A stretch of 64,000 bases of DNA from Rhypophila decipiens. Its lineage: Eukaryota; Ascomycota; Sordariomycetes; Sordariales; Naviculisporaceae. Made by a program: the position numbers and the translations under genes. The DNA lies in contig MU858064.1 of assembly GCA_033297075.1 (NCBI GenBank), positions 186,001-250,000 of the forward strand. The letters are read 5' to 3'. The notes under the pieces are model-generated. The model was given only the letters and a program-made list of their open reading frames with translations, ran no database searches and was not told the DNA's origin. Below are positions 11,069 to 21,663 of the stretch, piece by piece (the first letter of the stretch is position 1; each line of letters begins with the position of its first letter).

Positions 11069-12698
11069 ATGATGCCATCACCAAATCGCGATTATCTGTC
11101 CCGGCTCCCCCCGGAACTGCTGTTCCTCGTCGAAAGACATGTTTGGGAGGGAACTCTGGCGAGTCTGGTCGCCCCCTCGAAGAAACTCAACAACGTCTTT
11201 GAGGCAAGACTATATAGGAGGAATGTTCGGACAAGTGAGCAAACCTGTTGGCGGAGAAAGCACCCGGTCACGATATGGGCAGCCTACCATAACCGGGTTG
11301 ATATCATGACAAGGTTGGTTGCTTATGGTTGCGATACTGGCGTCGTAGGGCACCTCCAACAGCCCCACGGGCACGGGGTGGGAAGTTACTGGACGGTTGA
11401 CGGACCTGGACCAGCCCAGCCCATCCATTTTGCCGCCATGAACGGGAGTAATGAAGCTATCGCTTTTCTGGTAGACCAAGGTGTCAGCATCGATGAGCCG
11501 TGTAACGCCCGAATCTCCACATTCTCCAGCGATCCAGGCCTGGCTTGAATTTATTCCCCAGAATCGGCAGTACGCCAAGGACCCACGGATCTTGTCAGGA
11601 CGGTTTTGGCCCGGAAGCTCGACCTGGGAAGTCAGTCTGACGATAGAAGCTACACCGTTTCTTTTTGCCGTATAGCATGTAAGAAGGTCAACGGCCGAGT
11701 CTCTCCTTGCTAAGGGCGCCTTCAGAGGACCATTCATTGGGCTAAGGGGTCTAAAGGTGAGGTCCATGCCAATACGATGGATGCGATACAATTGTACGTC
11801 CTTCGTTGCAGTGTGGCTTGCCGCCGCAGCCGGCCAACATTCCCTTATTCCCGCTGTTTGGCACCGCGCACATGACCTCGAAATCCTGTGGGATCTTCAA
11901 CATCCTAATCAACCCAGCTTTTACCAATCCGCGGCCGCACGTAAGATCTTTTACTGGCATCTACTACGCCTGGCGGTAACGGCGTCGAGGGGCAATGCAG
12001 AGACGGTCCGCCAGTTGCTCGGGATGGGGGTGCCAGTGAATTCTATTGAAGGCACAGGCAATGCCGCATTATCAATCCCAATACACCAAGGGCGGTGGAA
12101 GATGGCGTCGACTCTGTTGGAGCTAGGTGCTGGTTTCGAGACGGGATATCCGACATATCCGGCCCACAAGATCTCCAAGGCCACCTTCGAGCACGGCCCG
12201 TCGTACTATTATGAGAAACGGAGTGTCATAGTCATGGCCTTGTTGCGGGAGCCGCCGACGGTCCAAGCCTCGGGGCCAGATGCCGTGCTGCAGTGGAGGA
12301 CAGAACAGGAGGATTTCATCAGGCAGCTGGTCACCAAGAGAGGACTAAATCCCAATCACTACTTTGAAGGAGGAGGCGGAACGTATGCCACGCCGCTCTA
12401 CCACTGCATGATGGGTCTCTCTCACTGCAAACCCGCCATGCGCAAACTGGCCGCCCTGTTGTTCGAACTCGGGGCCGACCCGGAGGATCAGAGGGACATG
12501 GCGGGAGATGACAGAGTCTGGCAAGCAGCGCAGGACCCGTCATTCTGGTGGGATCAAGATGAAATGGCGAACAAGGGCATCAGCAAGGCTTATTCCTCCT
12601 TTTGTTCAGAGCGGATGGGTGCTTATTCCTCCACACGACACCTACTCGCCTTTATCAAGGTACAGAATGAGTTGGATGACAGGGAAATACAACCCTAA
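11069..12698 (+). pseudogene. F-box-like/ankyrin gene (copy 3), interrupted by two in-frame stops
   Basis: From the ATG at 11069 one frame reads F-box-like leader (LPPELLFLVERHVWEGTLAS ... VFEARLYRR), then ankyrin repeats (VTIWAAYHNRVDIMTRLVAY; PIHFAAMNGSNEAIAFLVDQ). A TGA at 11546-11548 interrupts it, yet the same frame goes on with SPESAVRQGPTDLVRTVLAR, an obvious ankyrin repeat. A TAA follows at 11711-11713. A plausible 55-nt intron (11757-11811, GTGAGG ... TTGCAG, matching phase) then joins a long exon with WLAAAAGQHSLIPAVWHRAH, LLRLAVTASRGNAETVRQLL and STLLELG to the stop at 12698. Two stops inside conserved repeats suggest a decayed gene; truncated products from 11069 or from a later start remain possible. 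CAA to TAA at 11711 would fit RIP mutation. Confidence 0.6.
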
Positions 12699-13524
12699 CA
12701 AGTCGGACTGACAGCTGGTCCGACACGGGTTTAACCGCCATGCCCAAACTCCTAAGGAAATTTCTTGGGATGGAAGAGAGTCGACAAAGACAAACAGGAA
12801 AGGTCCCGACAAAGATGCGATATGAGGCCCATTGGGGACGGCAGTGAAACTTGTTTACAAATCTCCGAAGACAGTCTAATGGCCTCGAGTCCCCATTTCA
12901 AGGCAGGAGAACATGCAGCTGGGTCCACACCATCTACTATCGACAGGGCAGCAGGATGTGATAGCAATCTGTCATGCCTATAGCAGCAGGTATCTACTAG
13001 TAGGTAGCCAAGGTAACTACAGTCTGGTACGTGGGTCTGATCTGTTGTTGCGGCGGCGATCAGTGCTCAGAATAGCAAGAGAGGAGCAACACCAAAGGGG
13101 GCAGATGCAGAAACTCTAGATAGGGAATTAATTTACATTTGCCATGTTACCACCCACTCCGCCTGCACCTTTGTCAATTCTTGGTCTCGGGGGGTGGAGA
13201 CTCATCCCATCTTGACCGGTCTGGGGGGCAAATATTGAGCTGGTGTGATCTGATCATGGGTGCGGGTCGGTTCCTCCCATGGCTCCCGCGCTCTAGTCTG
13301 TTCAGAGATCCAATCGTGCATGGCGCCGTCTGCTGGGCCCTCTCGACAGGCCTTCCTTACTGGGATAGCTGGGATTCTAGAAAGAAAGCCGTCTTGCCAT
13401 CGAGATGCCCCGAGCGATGTGTAGCCTGGTTGAGCCTCTGTGTAACATGTCGGGCACTAGTCTAGGCAGGTACCTGGCAGAGATATCAGAGATAATACAC
13501 GTTCAAGTAGTAGTCACGAGCTTA
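12699..13524. other. Intergenic region
   Basis: No gene seen. Short unsupported ORFs only. Confidence 0.5.
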
Positions 13525-14190
13525 TCAGTGGGTTGTAATGTGTGCATGTAATGGTGGAGGTCTTTGTTGGCCCCCACATCTATCTGCAGCTGTCGACACT
13601 ACCAGCAGTCTTCTAGAAGCCAGGAAGCCTTCTCTGAACTTGCCGAGTTTGGGAAGAGGTTGGGATAAGTTTCCAGGTTGGCGTTTTCTAGACTTCAATA
13701 GTTGATGATGATCGGCACATGCGGCGTGCGCAAGGCCTGTTATCTCCCAATTAAAGCGCATCATGCAAGCTGGCTGGAAGAGCTGGAGAAGAGATCGCCA
13801 CTCGGATTCATCATTCGCGTGATTGGGAAAGATGGTGTTGAGGGCCAGCACTAACAGATCCGCTGCAGAAATGTACTGTCAAGTGTTAGTCCACTTGCAC
13901 CGTACCACAGACCCGTTAGCTTTAAATTAGGGGACCGTTGCCGCGCCGGAAGTGCGATTACTTGAAATTCCAATCGCGATTAGCGCCCGCAGCAGAATCC
14001 AGACTAACCCATCCAAGACGCTTCCCCCGCCAGAGCGACGCGGGGCCCCCATGAAAAGGATGAACAAGATTCCTGGCTTCACGGTGCCGTGAGATAGATA
14101 TCGGCACGCTCCGATGTTGGTCTCTTGTATCAAAATACCGCAAGCTGCTCTGTGCTTTCGGTTGGTTGCTGCGAGAATGTAACCCTCCAT
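13525..14190 (-). CDS. Possible small membrane protein, weak candidate
   Basis: Minus-strand candidate of two exons, 14190-13962 and 13862-13525 (donor GTAATC, branch CTAAC, acceptor TTCTGCAG; phase 1 on both sides), 188 residues. It starts at an ATG in a strong CACCATGG context (MEGYILAATNRKHR). Two hydrophobic stretches (PGILFILFMG; GLVWILLRALIAIG then LLVLALNTIF) suggest membrane segments. The C-terminal third is low-complexity and no family is recognised. It could be a relic or chance; the matching splice phases and Kozak context are the only support. Confidence 0.25.
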
Positions 14191-15164
14191 GGTGACGATC
14201 CCGACTGCAGACTCCCAGACCGATACTTTCCTCCTGCCTAACCGAGAGCCCGTGGACCCCAAAGCCGGACAAGCATTCTCTTGACCCTTATCACCTTATC
14301 TAAGGGCGCCATTCCCAGCTGCCCAATTAGGGAGGTTTCAGCACATCAAGGACTTGGTCACCGACCCAAGCACCCCGAGCTGTCAACCCGGTCCTTGCCA
14401 CATCCACCTACTTCGCAACGCAGCATGCATTACTACGGTATTTGCTTCCAACTGCCAGAACATCTCGTCATCAGCTGGGCATGATCATGATAGAATGTTT
14501 TGATGGTGAATGATTGGACTGCATCATGAGAGGGCCTAGAAGGATGAGTCGACTGCTACTCGAGACGGCACGCGTCGACACCAGAGCACCCAGATATCGA
14601 AAGAACAATCTAGTTTAATTCACCGAGACGACTTGACACCATGATAAGCTTTTCGTATCGAGAAGAAGCAAATTTACGTAAGGCTAAGTGGCAAAGTGCT
14701 CTCAAGTGCATTGCCCGGATTTCTTGACAGTTTAATCTATCTTTTGTCTATTACTGTTCAAGTATGCCATGCCAAGCTTTGTCTCAAGGGAGATGAAGAT
14801 ATGCACAACCCACCAACCAGGGGTCAGCAGCCCCAAATGCAAATGCCGTCCCTGAACCCACTCATAGCCTTCGAGGCTCAGGGGGGTGTGGCTTGCTCAG
14901 CACGGGGGTTCAGGGGCAAAAGTGGTCAAGCTCGAATCTCATTGACGGAGCCCAACGCTCGGAGATCTGCCACTAAACATCTTGGCCTACCGGGACTCTT
15001 CTCATCCCAACTACCGCCAGATCCATGTGATTCCCCAATGCCGAATTCCTCGAGACCCCAAATGCTTTTTGCTCTGTCTGCTTGCTCCCACTTTCACTCA
15101 TGATGTGTCGGCATCTCGCCAGTGACACAAAAAAGGGGCAAACATATTTTATTGCAAAGGGACT

Positions 15165-15279
15165 GCTCATCGGTCTGCAGGCAGCCAACTTGCTGCCAAC
15201 TGCCATCAAGGAACGGCATATACCCCCATTGACCATTCTTGTGGCACAGGATCAAGAGATCTCCCACCCACGCCCCCGG

Positions 15280-15316
<37 letters not shown>

Positions 15317-15525
15317 CGGGCGGGGGCGGGGGGGGGGGGGGGGGCGGCGCCCCCCCGCGGCGGGGCCGGGCCCCCCNNNNNNNNNNCTAATCGGTCTTCA
15401 GGCATCCAACTTGGGGCAAACTCCCAAAATGGAACGGCATATACCCCCATTGACCATTTTTGTGGCACAGGATAAATAGTTCCCCCCCCCCCCCCCCACC
15501 CCCCCCCCCCCCCCCCCCCCCCCTC
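15165..15525. other. Assembly gap within poly-G/poly-C, flanked by a near-duplicate 95-bp segment
   Basis: Ten N bases at 15377-15386. To the left, a run of mostly G (15281-15376) with a few C; to the right, poly-C (15482-15522). The segment 15165-15262 (from CTCATCGGTCTGCAG to GTGGCACAGGAT) recurs at 15387-15477 with scattered differences; GGAACGGCATATACCCCCAT is identical in both. This looks like the same reads placed on both sides of a false or collapsed gap, not genome structure. Confidence 0.85.
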
Positions 15526-16043
15526 GACTCGCGGTACTCACCCCTGTGCTTGAACAACAAGCCACATCCCTCCCAGACTTTGTTTGCCAGCTGCCTATGG
15601 CTATGAAAGTGTACCTCAAAACCCCGCGTTGGACCGGGGACGGCGACCCAATCCAGACCTCCATTTCCGATGAGACCGTTCATGACTTGCAGCTGAGGCG
15701 GTCTGCTGAACCCTGCTCACCCACACCAAGCAAACTAGACTACCGGGCTTGGATAGCAGAATCGGGAAGGTTATAGGATTTGCTCAAGCCTCCCAACAGA
15801 CCAGCACTAGGTCCATGCGTACCATGTAGCATTGAGTCTCTGACCCTGGTTCACGCGCAGCTACTCGCCCATACTCGCCAGCCACTGTAGCGCGCTTGGT
15901 AATGGTTGACTCCTATCGACACCTTCCACAATTCGCAAGTCGCCCAACAGTGCAGTGTTTGGTGGTCCTACCATGTCACTTCGCAGTTGCCTCTTGGATC
16001 CATGGTCTTGGAATCGAGCACCAAGCTGTCAAGATTCTTGACA

Positions 16044-16050
16044 TATAAGA
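16044..16050 (+). promoter_or_regulatory. TATA-like element of the metalloprotease gene
   Basis: TATAAGA 116 nt upstream of the ATG at 16160, at a usual distance for a fungal TATA box with a short leader. Confidence 0.4.
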
Positions 16051-16159
16051 TGCACCATATCCCGCCCTCTTGGACCGGAAAGAAACTCTTGTCCAGCAGC
16101 AGCAGCCCTTCAAGACACATCATCTTCTCAACCGGTTTTCCAACCTTTATATCTTCAAG

Positions 16160-17133
16160 ATGCACTTCCGATCTCTCACCCTTGCGGGTCTCATCCCGTC
16201 TGCCCTTGCCGCCGGCATCCCGGGCCGGTTCGGATGCGGTACTGATGAGCCCTCTCGCCAGCACCTCCAGATCTCCCAGGCCCTCGCCGCTCAGGAGATC
16301 TCGGAAGCCCGCTCAGGCAACCTGACTGCGCGCGCCACCATCAACGTCGACGTCTACTTCCACGTCCTCGCCTCGTCCACCTCGGTCGCTGATGGCTACG
16401 TCACGGTATGTCTTGCTCTCGCAGGCTTTGAGTTGCTTACCAGCTAACAAGTATACCCCTATAAAAGGACACCCAGCTCCAAAACCAGCTCAACGTCATG
16501 AACGCGGCCTACGCCCCGCACGACATCGCCTTCGTCCTCAAGGGCACAGACCGGACCATCAACGCGCAGTGGGCCCGCGACGGCGCCGAGCTGGCCATGA
16601 AGAAGGCCCTCCGCAAGGGAACCTACCGGACCTTGAACCTGTACTTCTTCAAGGACCTCGGCAGCAACTTTGGCTACTGCTACTTCCCCACGACGGTCAC
16701 CAGCGGGTCCAACGACTTTTACTACGATGGATGCTCCATCCTCTCCAGCACCATCCCCGGCGGCAGCACCACCAACTACAACCTCGGCCACACCGTCACC
16801 CACGAGGTCGGCCATTGGTTCGGTCTGTACCACACCTTCCAGGGCGGCTGCACCGGCAGCGGCGACTACGTCTCCGACACCCCTGCCCAGTCCTCAGCCA
16901 GCTCCGGATGCCCCGTCGGCCGTGACTCGTGCCCCAACCAGGCTGGTGTCGATCCCATCCGCAACTACATGGACTACTCTTATGAGTGAGCTGCCCCTTT
17001 TCCTTGTTGTGACATCCTTTGTAAGAACAAGTTGACTAATATGGTTATAAACAGCACCTGCTACACCAACTTCACCCCCGGCCAAAAGACCCGCATGCAC
17101 TCCTTCTGGACCCAGTACCGCGCCGGCAAATAA
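16160..17133 (+). CDS. Secreted M43-family zinc metalloprotease
   Basis: Three exons, 16160-16405, 16468-16985 and 17055-17133 (introns GTATGT...AAAAG and GTGAGC...AACAG; phases 0 and 2), 280 residues. Residues 1-18 (MHFRSLTLAGLIPSALAA) are a signal peptide. The catalytic motif HEVGHWFGLYH at 194-204 is the HExxHxxGxxH of metzincins, with His194, His198 and His204 as zinc ligands and Glu195 as general base; the Met-turn is NYMDYSYD, Met at about 250. This pattern and the length fit the fungal pappalysin-like M43B family (MEP1-type), secreted proteases linked in other fungi to host-protein degradation. Six or more cysteines after the active site probably form disulfides. The substrate is not predictable. 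Confidence 0.93.
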
Positions 17134-17504
17134 GCGCTTCTTTACTGAGAGGCTTGCATGAACTGGACAGGGGAGGTGGTTCGATGAGATGATGATGACA
17201 TAACAGTATCTGATGTTTCCTTTCTTGTCATTTCCATGGTTTCTTGCATAGCTTGCATATCGGGGGATTTCCTTTTTTCTTCTTTCGTATTTAGACACGA
17301 CTATGATTAGTGGTAACATATATTCATTCACTCTTTCAAAGACAACAACGTGTCATTATTGACATTATTACAAGTAGTATTGATCCCTAAGGCAAGAACA
17401 GCCAAGATAACAGAAAGGAAGCGGAAAAGCCAAAGGGGCACCTTCCAAGACACACACCCTCAAGGCGTTGTCACATTCTTTCATCAATCTCACCAGGCGA
17501 CAAA
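17134..17504. other. Short convergent intergenic region
   Basis: 3' UTRs of the protease (plus) and HET-like gene (minus). Nothing else seen. Confidence 0.6.
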
Positions 17505-20491
17505 TCAAACAGGAGTAGCCACCGCCGGCCTGACAGCAAACTTCTCCTCGGGCCGTCTCAGCCCAAACCTGAACCTCGCCACGCGATCCATGCGGTTCAG
17601 ACTAGTCGTCGGCATCCTCAGCACCGTCTCTCGATACATGGTCTGGGTAGTAAAGTCGTACGAGCAGGCGACCGCTCTGCGCATGCCACCCTCTGCGCCG
17701 CAGAGAAAGACGCAAGACGGCGGTCTCTCGGCCTCAAAGATGGTCATCTGCATATTATACGTGTCGACGAGCGTAAAGATCCTCATCTGACCAGGTAACG
17801 CCCCGCCGTGCTTGGCCTTCTCGACTCTGTTTCGCACATTCACGTCGGCGCTGTATGGGTCCAGGCCTTCGCGCTCGCCAAACTCGTTGATGCGCGAGCA
17901 ACTCAGCGGGCTGCCGTTGGTCGACCAGCCCAGCCGGTCAAAGTTGCCGCCAAAGATGGCGCGCTCGACGGTCGGCGCGTTGAGGTAGCCCTCGAACCCA
18001 AATAGAGCGGCCTGCACGCCAGTTAGCTTACCGCCGAGAGACAAGCGCACGAGGTTGGGCGTTGCCAGCCAGAGGGCGATGTAGACGAGGATGAGGATGA
18101 TGCCGGGGGCGACTTGGCGAGAAGCACAGAGGGCGATGCCAGCAACAAAGAGGATGAATTGGTACTCCATCAGCTTGGTCGCGCCCCAGCGCTTCCAGGA
18201 GAGACCGGTCGTGTAGGTGAGGAAGTAGAAGGCGTCCCAGTGGATGGTGGCGCCGTGGGCTCCGTCGATGACGACTGTGTCGTTGTCGCAGATGGCGGCC
18301 ACTTGGCATGTCGGCGAGATGTCCCAGAGCTCAGACTGGTAGGCATCTGAAAAGTCGTGGAAGGGCTGGGTCTGAGAGACGGGGAGGATGGAGATTGCCC
18401 GCTCGAGCAAGCTGTCCGAGTCATTGGCGAGGGAAATGCGCGCAAAGGCCTGGAAGGGCGTGTCGGTGCTGTCAATCTGGGGTCGCAGCCGGAGCAGGCC
18501 CATGAGTGCGTACGAGTGATCGCCGTCGAACCAGGTGTGCGTCTCTCGGGCAAAGAGGCACTTGAGGAGCAAGACGGCCAGTTCGAGACGGCTGAGGGAT
18601 AGCGTGCCGTTGTAGTGGTCGATGAGCTGTGACGAGAGCTCGACGTCGCCGCTGTCGGCCCATACTCGACCGGCGAACTGGTTCTTGGTTATGGTCAACG
18701 GCGAGGTGGGCTGGGCGCGATTGTAGACGCGGATGCTGTGGCCAGGGCAGAGAAGCACCTCGGGAAAGGTCCACATGCGATTGCCCCATTGGCGGAGAAG
18801 AGTATCGGTGTCGGTGGCGGTATAAGCAGCAGTGTCTGCCTTTGTGGATGGGCCGACGACGATGGCCATCTTTTGTGCCCCGCGGAGAATGTCGGCGATG
18901 CGGTACACATCGACCTGGTTCTCGGTCGTCTCGAGCATGCAGTGCGAGCTGATCCAAAAGGCGGGAAGCTTGGCCTCGCGGCAGGCATGCTCCGCCATCT
19001 GGATCAAGGCCATCATGTGCTCGGGCGAGCTGTTGGGGAACTGCTCCCCCGAGAAAGCTACAAAGAGGTAGTCGAGGTTTCTGTGCCGATCCGCCTTTTC
19101 CTCAAACTCCCACTCGTCGACGGCTCGGACCGTGATGCCGTAGGGCTGATCGGATTCGGGGTTGTTCAAGAAGCAGAGGTGGCGGGGCTTCAGAACGTGA
19201 TAGATCTGGTGGTTGTTGGCCAGCTCAGAGAGTCCGACGCCCAGGTTCTCGTTCTCGAGACGGTTGCCCCAGACCTTTGCTGTACCCCAGAAGGTGTAGT
19301 TTACGGGCGCGTACCAGCCCGAGTTCTCCAATGTGGCCTCGGTAAGGTCCCAGAACTAACATGGGAGTGTCTATCAGCAACAAGACCTAACAAACATCAA
19401 ATGCTTTCACTTTGAACTTACACATAACGACATGCCAATAGCCGCTGGGAATGCTCGGAGTACCATGACTCCCCAGTCGTTCCAGCTCTCGGGGTCGTAA
19501 CTAAAGTCGATGACCCAGGTGGCGGCACGAGCCTTCCACGGCGACACCTTGCGGATGTAGGTGCGCTTCCAGGTCGCGTTACCGGGTGCCGCAAAGATGT
19601 CATCGGTGCATTGGACGATGAGGTTGCGCAGCCGGCCATCCTGGTGGTGGAGGTAGCGGTCGCTTCTGGGTCTGACCATAACACGGCCGGCAGAGTCCCG
19701 ATGGCGGTAGTTGTTGACGTCTTGATACACGTAGCCCGGTCTCTGCCAGTGATGGTAAGGCTCAAATCGGTACTCGGTAGGCGTGCCCGAAAAGATGTGT
19801 TTCCACGACTTGAGGTTGGTGGGAAAGACCTTTGCAGTTCTGGTAGGTCCCGAGTCGTTCTTCTGCACACAAACGTCTTAGTTCAGAACACACATGATGG
19901 ACAAGGCAGAGGAGGGTCATTACATTGTGTCCGGTACTATCTTGGCTATGATGGGTTGCCACAAGCACCGCGCTCTGGACTTGAGCTTGGGTCTCAGCGG
20001 CCACGGGCGACTATGAAGGAAAGGCTCTTTAGCATGCGCACGCTGTGCCAGACTCAACAGCATCCTCGGAATAGCTGTACCATGAATCCGCCCTTCTCTT
20101 GGTGTCCTGCTTGGCCTGGCTGAGAGCCATTATTGTAGTAGTAGGTATTCTGTACTTGACGTCAGCAGTTGCGCTGTAGACTATACCGCCCATGTCACAC
20201 TCACTTGTTGTTGGCCTTGACCCTGGCCATTGTAATACGTGTACTGCGGTTGCTGCTGGGCCGGTTGAGGCGAGGCGGGTGAGGAGTAGGCCTGCTGGAT
20301 GACTGGACTGGCATTGGCAGCGTAATAGGGCTGCACGCTTGAGCCGGGACTTGCTGCAGGCGATGGACTCATGTGGAGGCCGGTCCTCGGGTCGATGGCC
20401 CCGCCGTGTCGAGCTTTGTACTCCTCCTGCTTCTGTGGTCAGTACTAGTCGGAAGTCGGAAGATGGTTGGCTTTCCGGCTCGACGTACCAT
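17505..20491 (-). CDS. HET-like large protein with two membrane segments
   Basis: Six exons on the minus strand: 20491-20489, 20432-20205, 20149-20081, 20010-19924, 19862-19422, 19355-17505. All junctions are phase 0, giving 892 residues. Exon 1 is only the ATG (CAAACAATG then GTACGT). Residues 25-100 are Pro/Gln/Tyr-rich and disordered. From about 405 the block FWISSHCMLE ... VYRIADILRGAQKMAIVVG ... QWGNRMWTFPEVLLC follows the layout of fungal HET domains (FWIDaLCI, IY..A..v..lG, R.WT.QE..la), followed by YALMGLLRLRPQIDSTD, like the YALLGL...DY of HET proteins. Two hydrophobic helices lie near 673-687 and 692-707. HET domains trigger self/non-self cell death; this is a divergent member at best and its function is inferred. 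The 3' end converges on the protease gene. Confidence 0.8.
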
Positions 20492-21663
20492 TGTTTGCTT
20501 CAGTCGTCAAGTGCCGGGTGGCTCGTGAGATGGTGCCCCTGCAGTTGTGATGTTCAAGTTGGTCTAGGCGGACTCAATGCTTGGTCGTCGATGGAGTTGA
20601 TCATGGATGGGCGACGATTGACCGTCCCGGAAGTGGACTGTGGAAATGCCTGCTGCTATATGTAAGCTGCCGTGTGCGTTTCCATCCGCAAGGCTCCCCC
20701 TGAAGAGTACATGGATGTGCATCTCGGTCGAGAATATTGCTCAGCTTCCATGTGTCAAGGAGGTTTGCCGCAGTGTTGCACCTCGGGCGCCACAAGCAAC
20801 CACCACGATGAATTGTGCCTGCGATGAGCGCCGCCCGGTGCGCGGCCCGCGCGTTCGAGACTTGACTCTATCTGTCCATGTCTGACTCCCGATTCCCGAG
20901 CCTGTGTCGATGGGTGACACAGCATAAATGTGCTGGGATATGGAAGCTGAAGCTTGATCCCCTATTAGTTGCCTTGCTCAGGGGGTGCGACACATTGTGC
21001 CGTTTGGGATATTCCGATATTGTGGCACAGGCGCAGTTTGCAGACCGAATTTCCAGATCCGGGTCATCATTGGAAAGGGAAAATAAAGACAGCATGAAAT
21101 GCATATCCAGCTACAGGGACCGCGTGTCTAAAAACAGCAAAAGTCACCCTCCTCTACAGGTCGTATGAGACGAACAAGAGAAACCAAAAAGAAATAAGAG
21201 ATGTGAAAGATATCATACATAGTGGGATCTAGAACTTGACCGACATGGAGGGGTCAACCAAAGTGTTCACATGCCTGGATCGATAAGCCCCTTTTTGCCA
21301 AATTACCCAGCATCATGGATCCCATGTGCTACACACCCACTGTCACTCTTCCAGCGCCAAGTTCCCAACCATGGACCTGTCGCTCAGAGCCTCGTCAGGG
21401 TAGTATGGGACTCTTAGGGTGGTCAATATCTGCACATTAGGAACCCCCCTTTTTGGAGCAGAGCTGTAAAAATGCCCTTTATCTGTCATTTGTGACCATC
21501 GTACGATCCAAAGACTTTGTTCCGATATTGATGACCATATGCATTAACCAAAACTCATCCCGCGCATGTTCTACTCTTTTAATTGTGTCTCGATTTCCAT
21601 TGTGCATGGGAACAGACTGAATAACTCTCCCCTTTCCCAGTCCCTTTGAGCTCCAAAGCCACA
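20492..21663. other. Divergent intergenic region, 1.2 kb
   Basis: Shared upstream region of the HET-like gene (minus) and the CorA-like gene (plus). No gene or RNA recognised. Confidence 0.55.

Larger units (their letters stand above)
14191..16159. other. Intergenic region holding the gap
   Basis: No gene seen apart from the gap structure. A TATA-like TATAAGA at 16044-16050 lies 116 nt before the metalloprotease ATG. Confidence 0.55.

Noticed and set aside
15094..15475. ORFs with poly-Gly/Pro/Ala across the gap
   Set aside because: Produced by homopolymers and Ns; not genes.
18738..19415. 225-residue plus-strand ORF and other long plus-strand ORFs at 17.8-19.4 kb
   Set aside because: Antisense shadows of the HET-like exon; no independent support.
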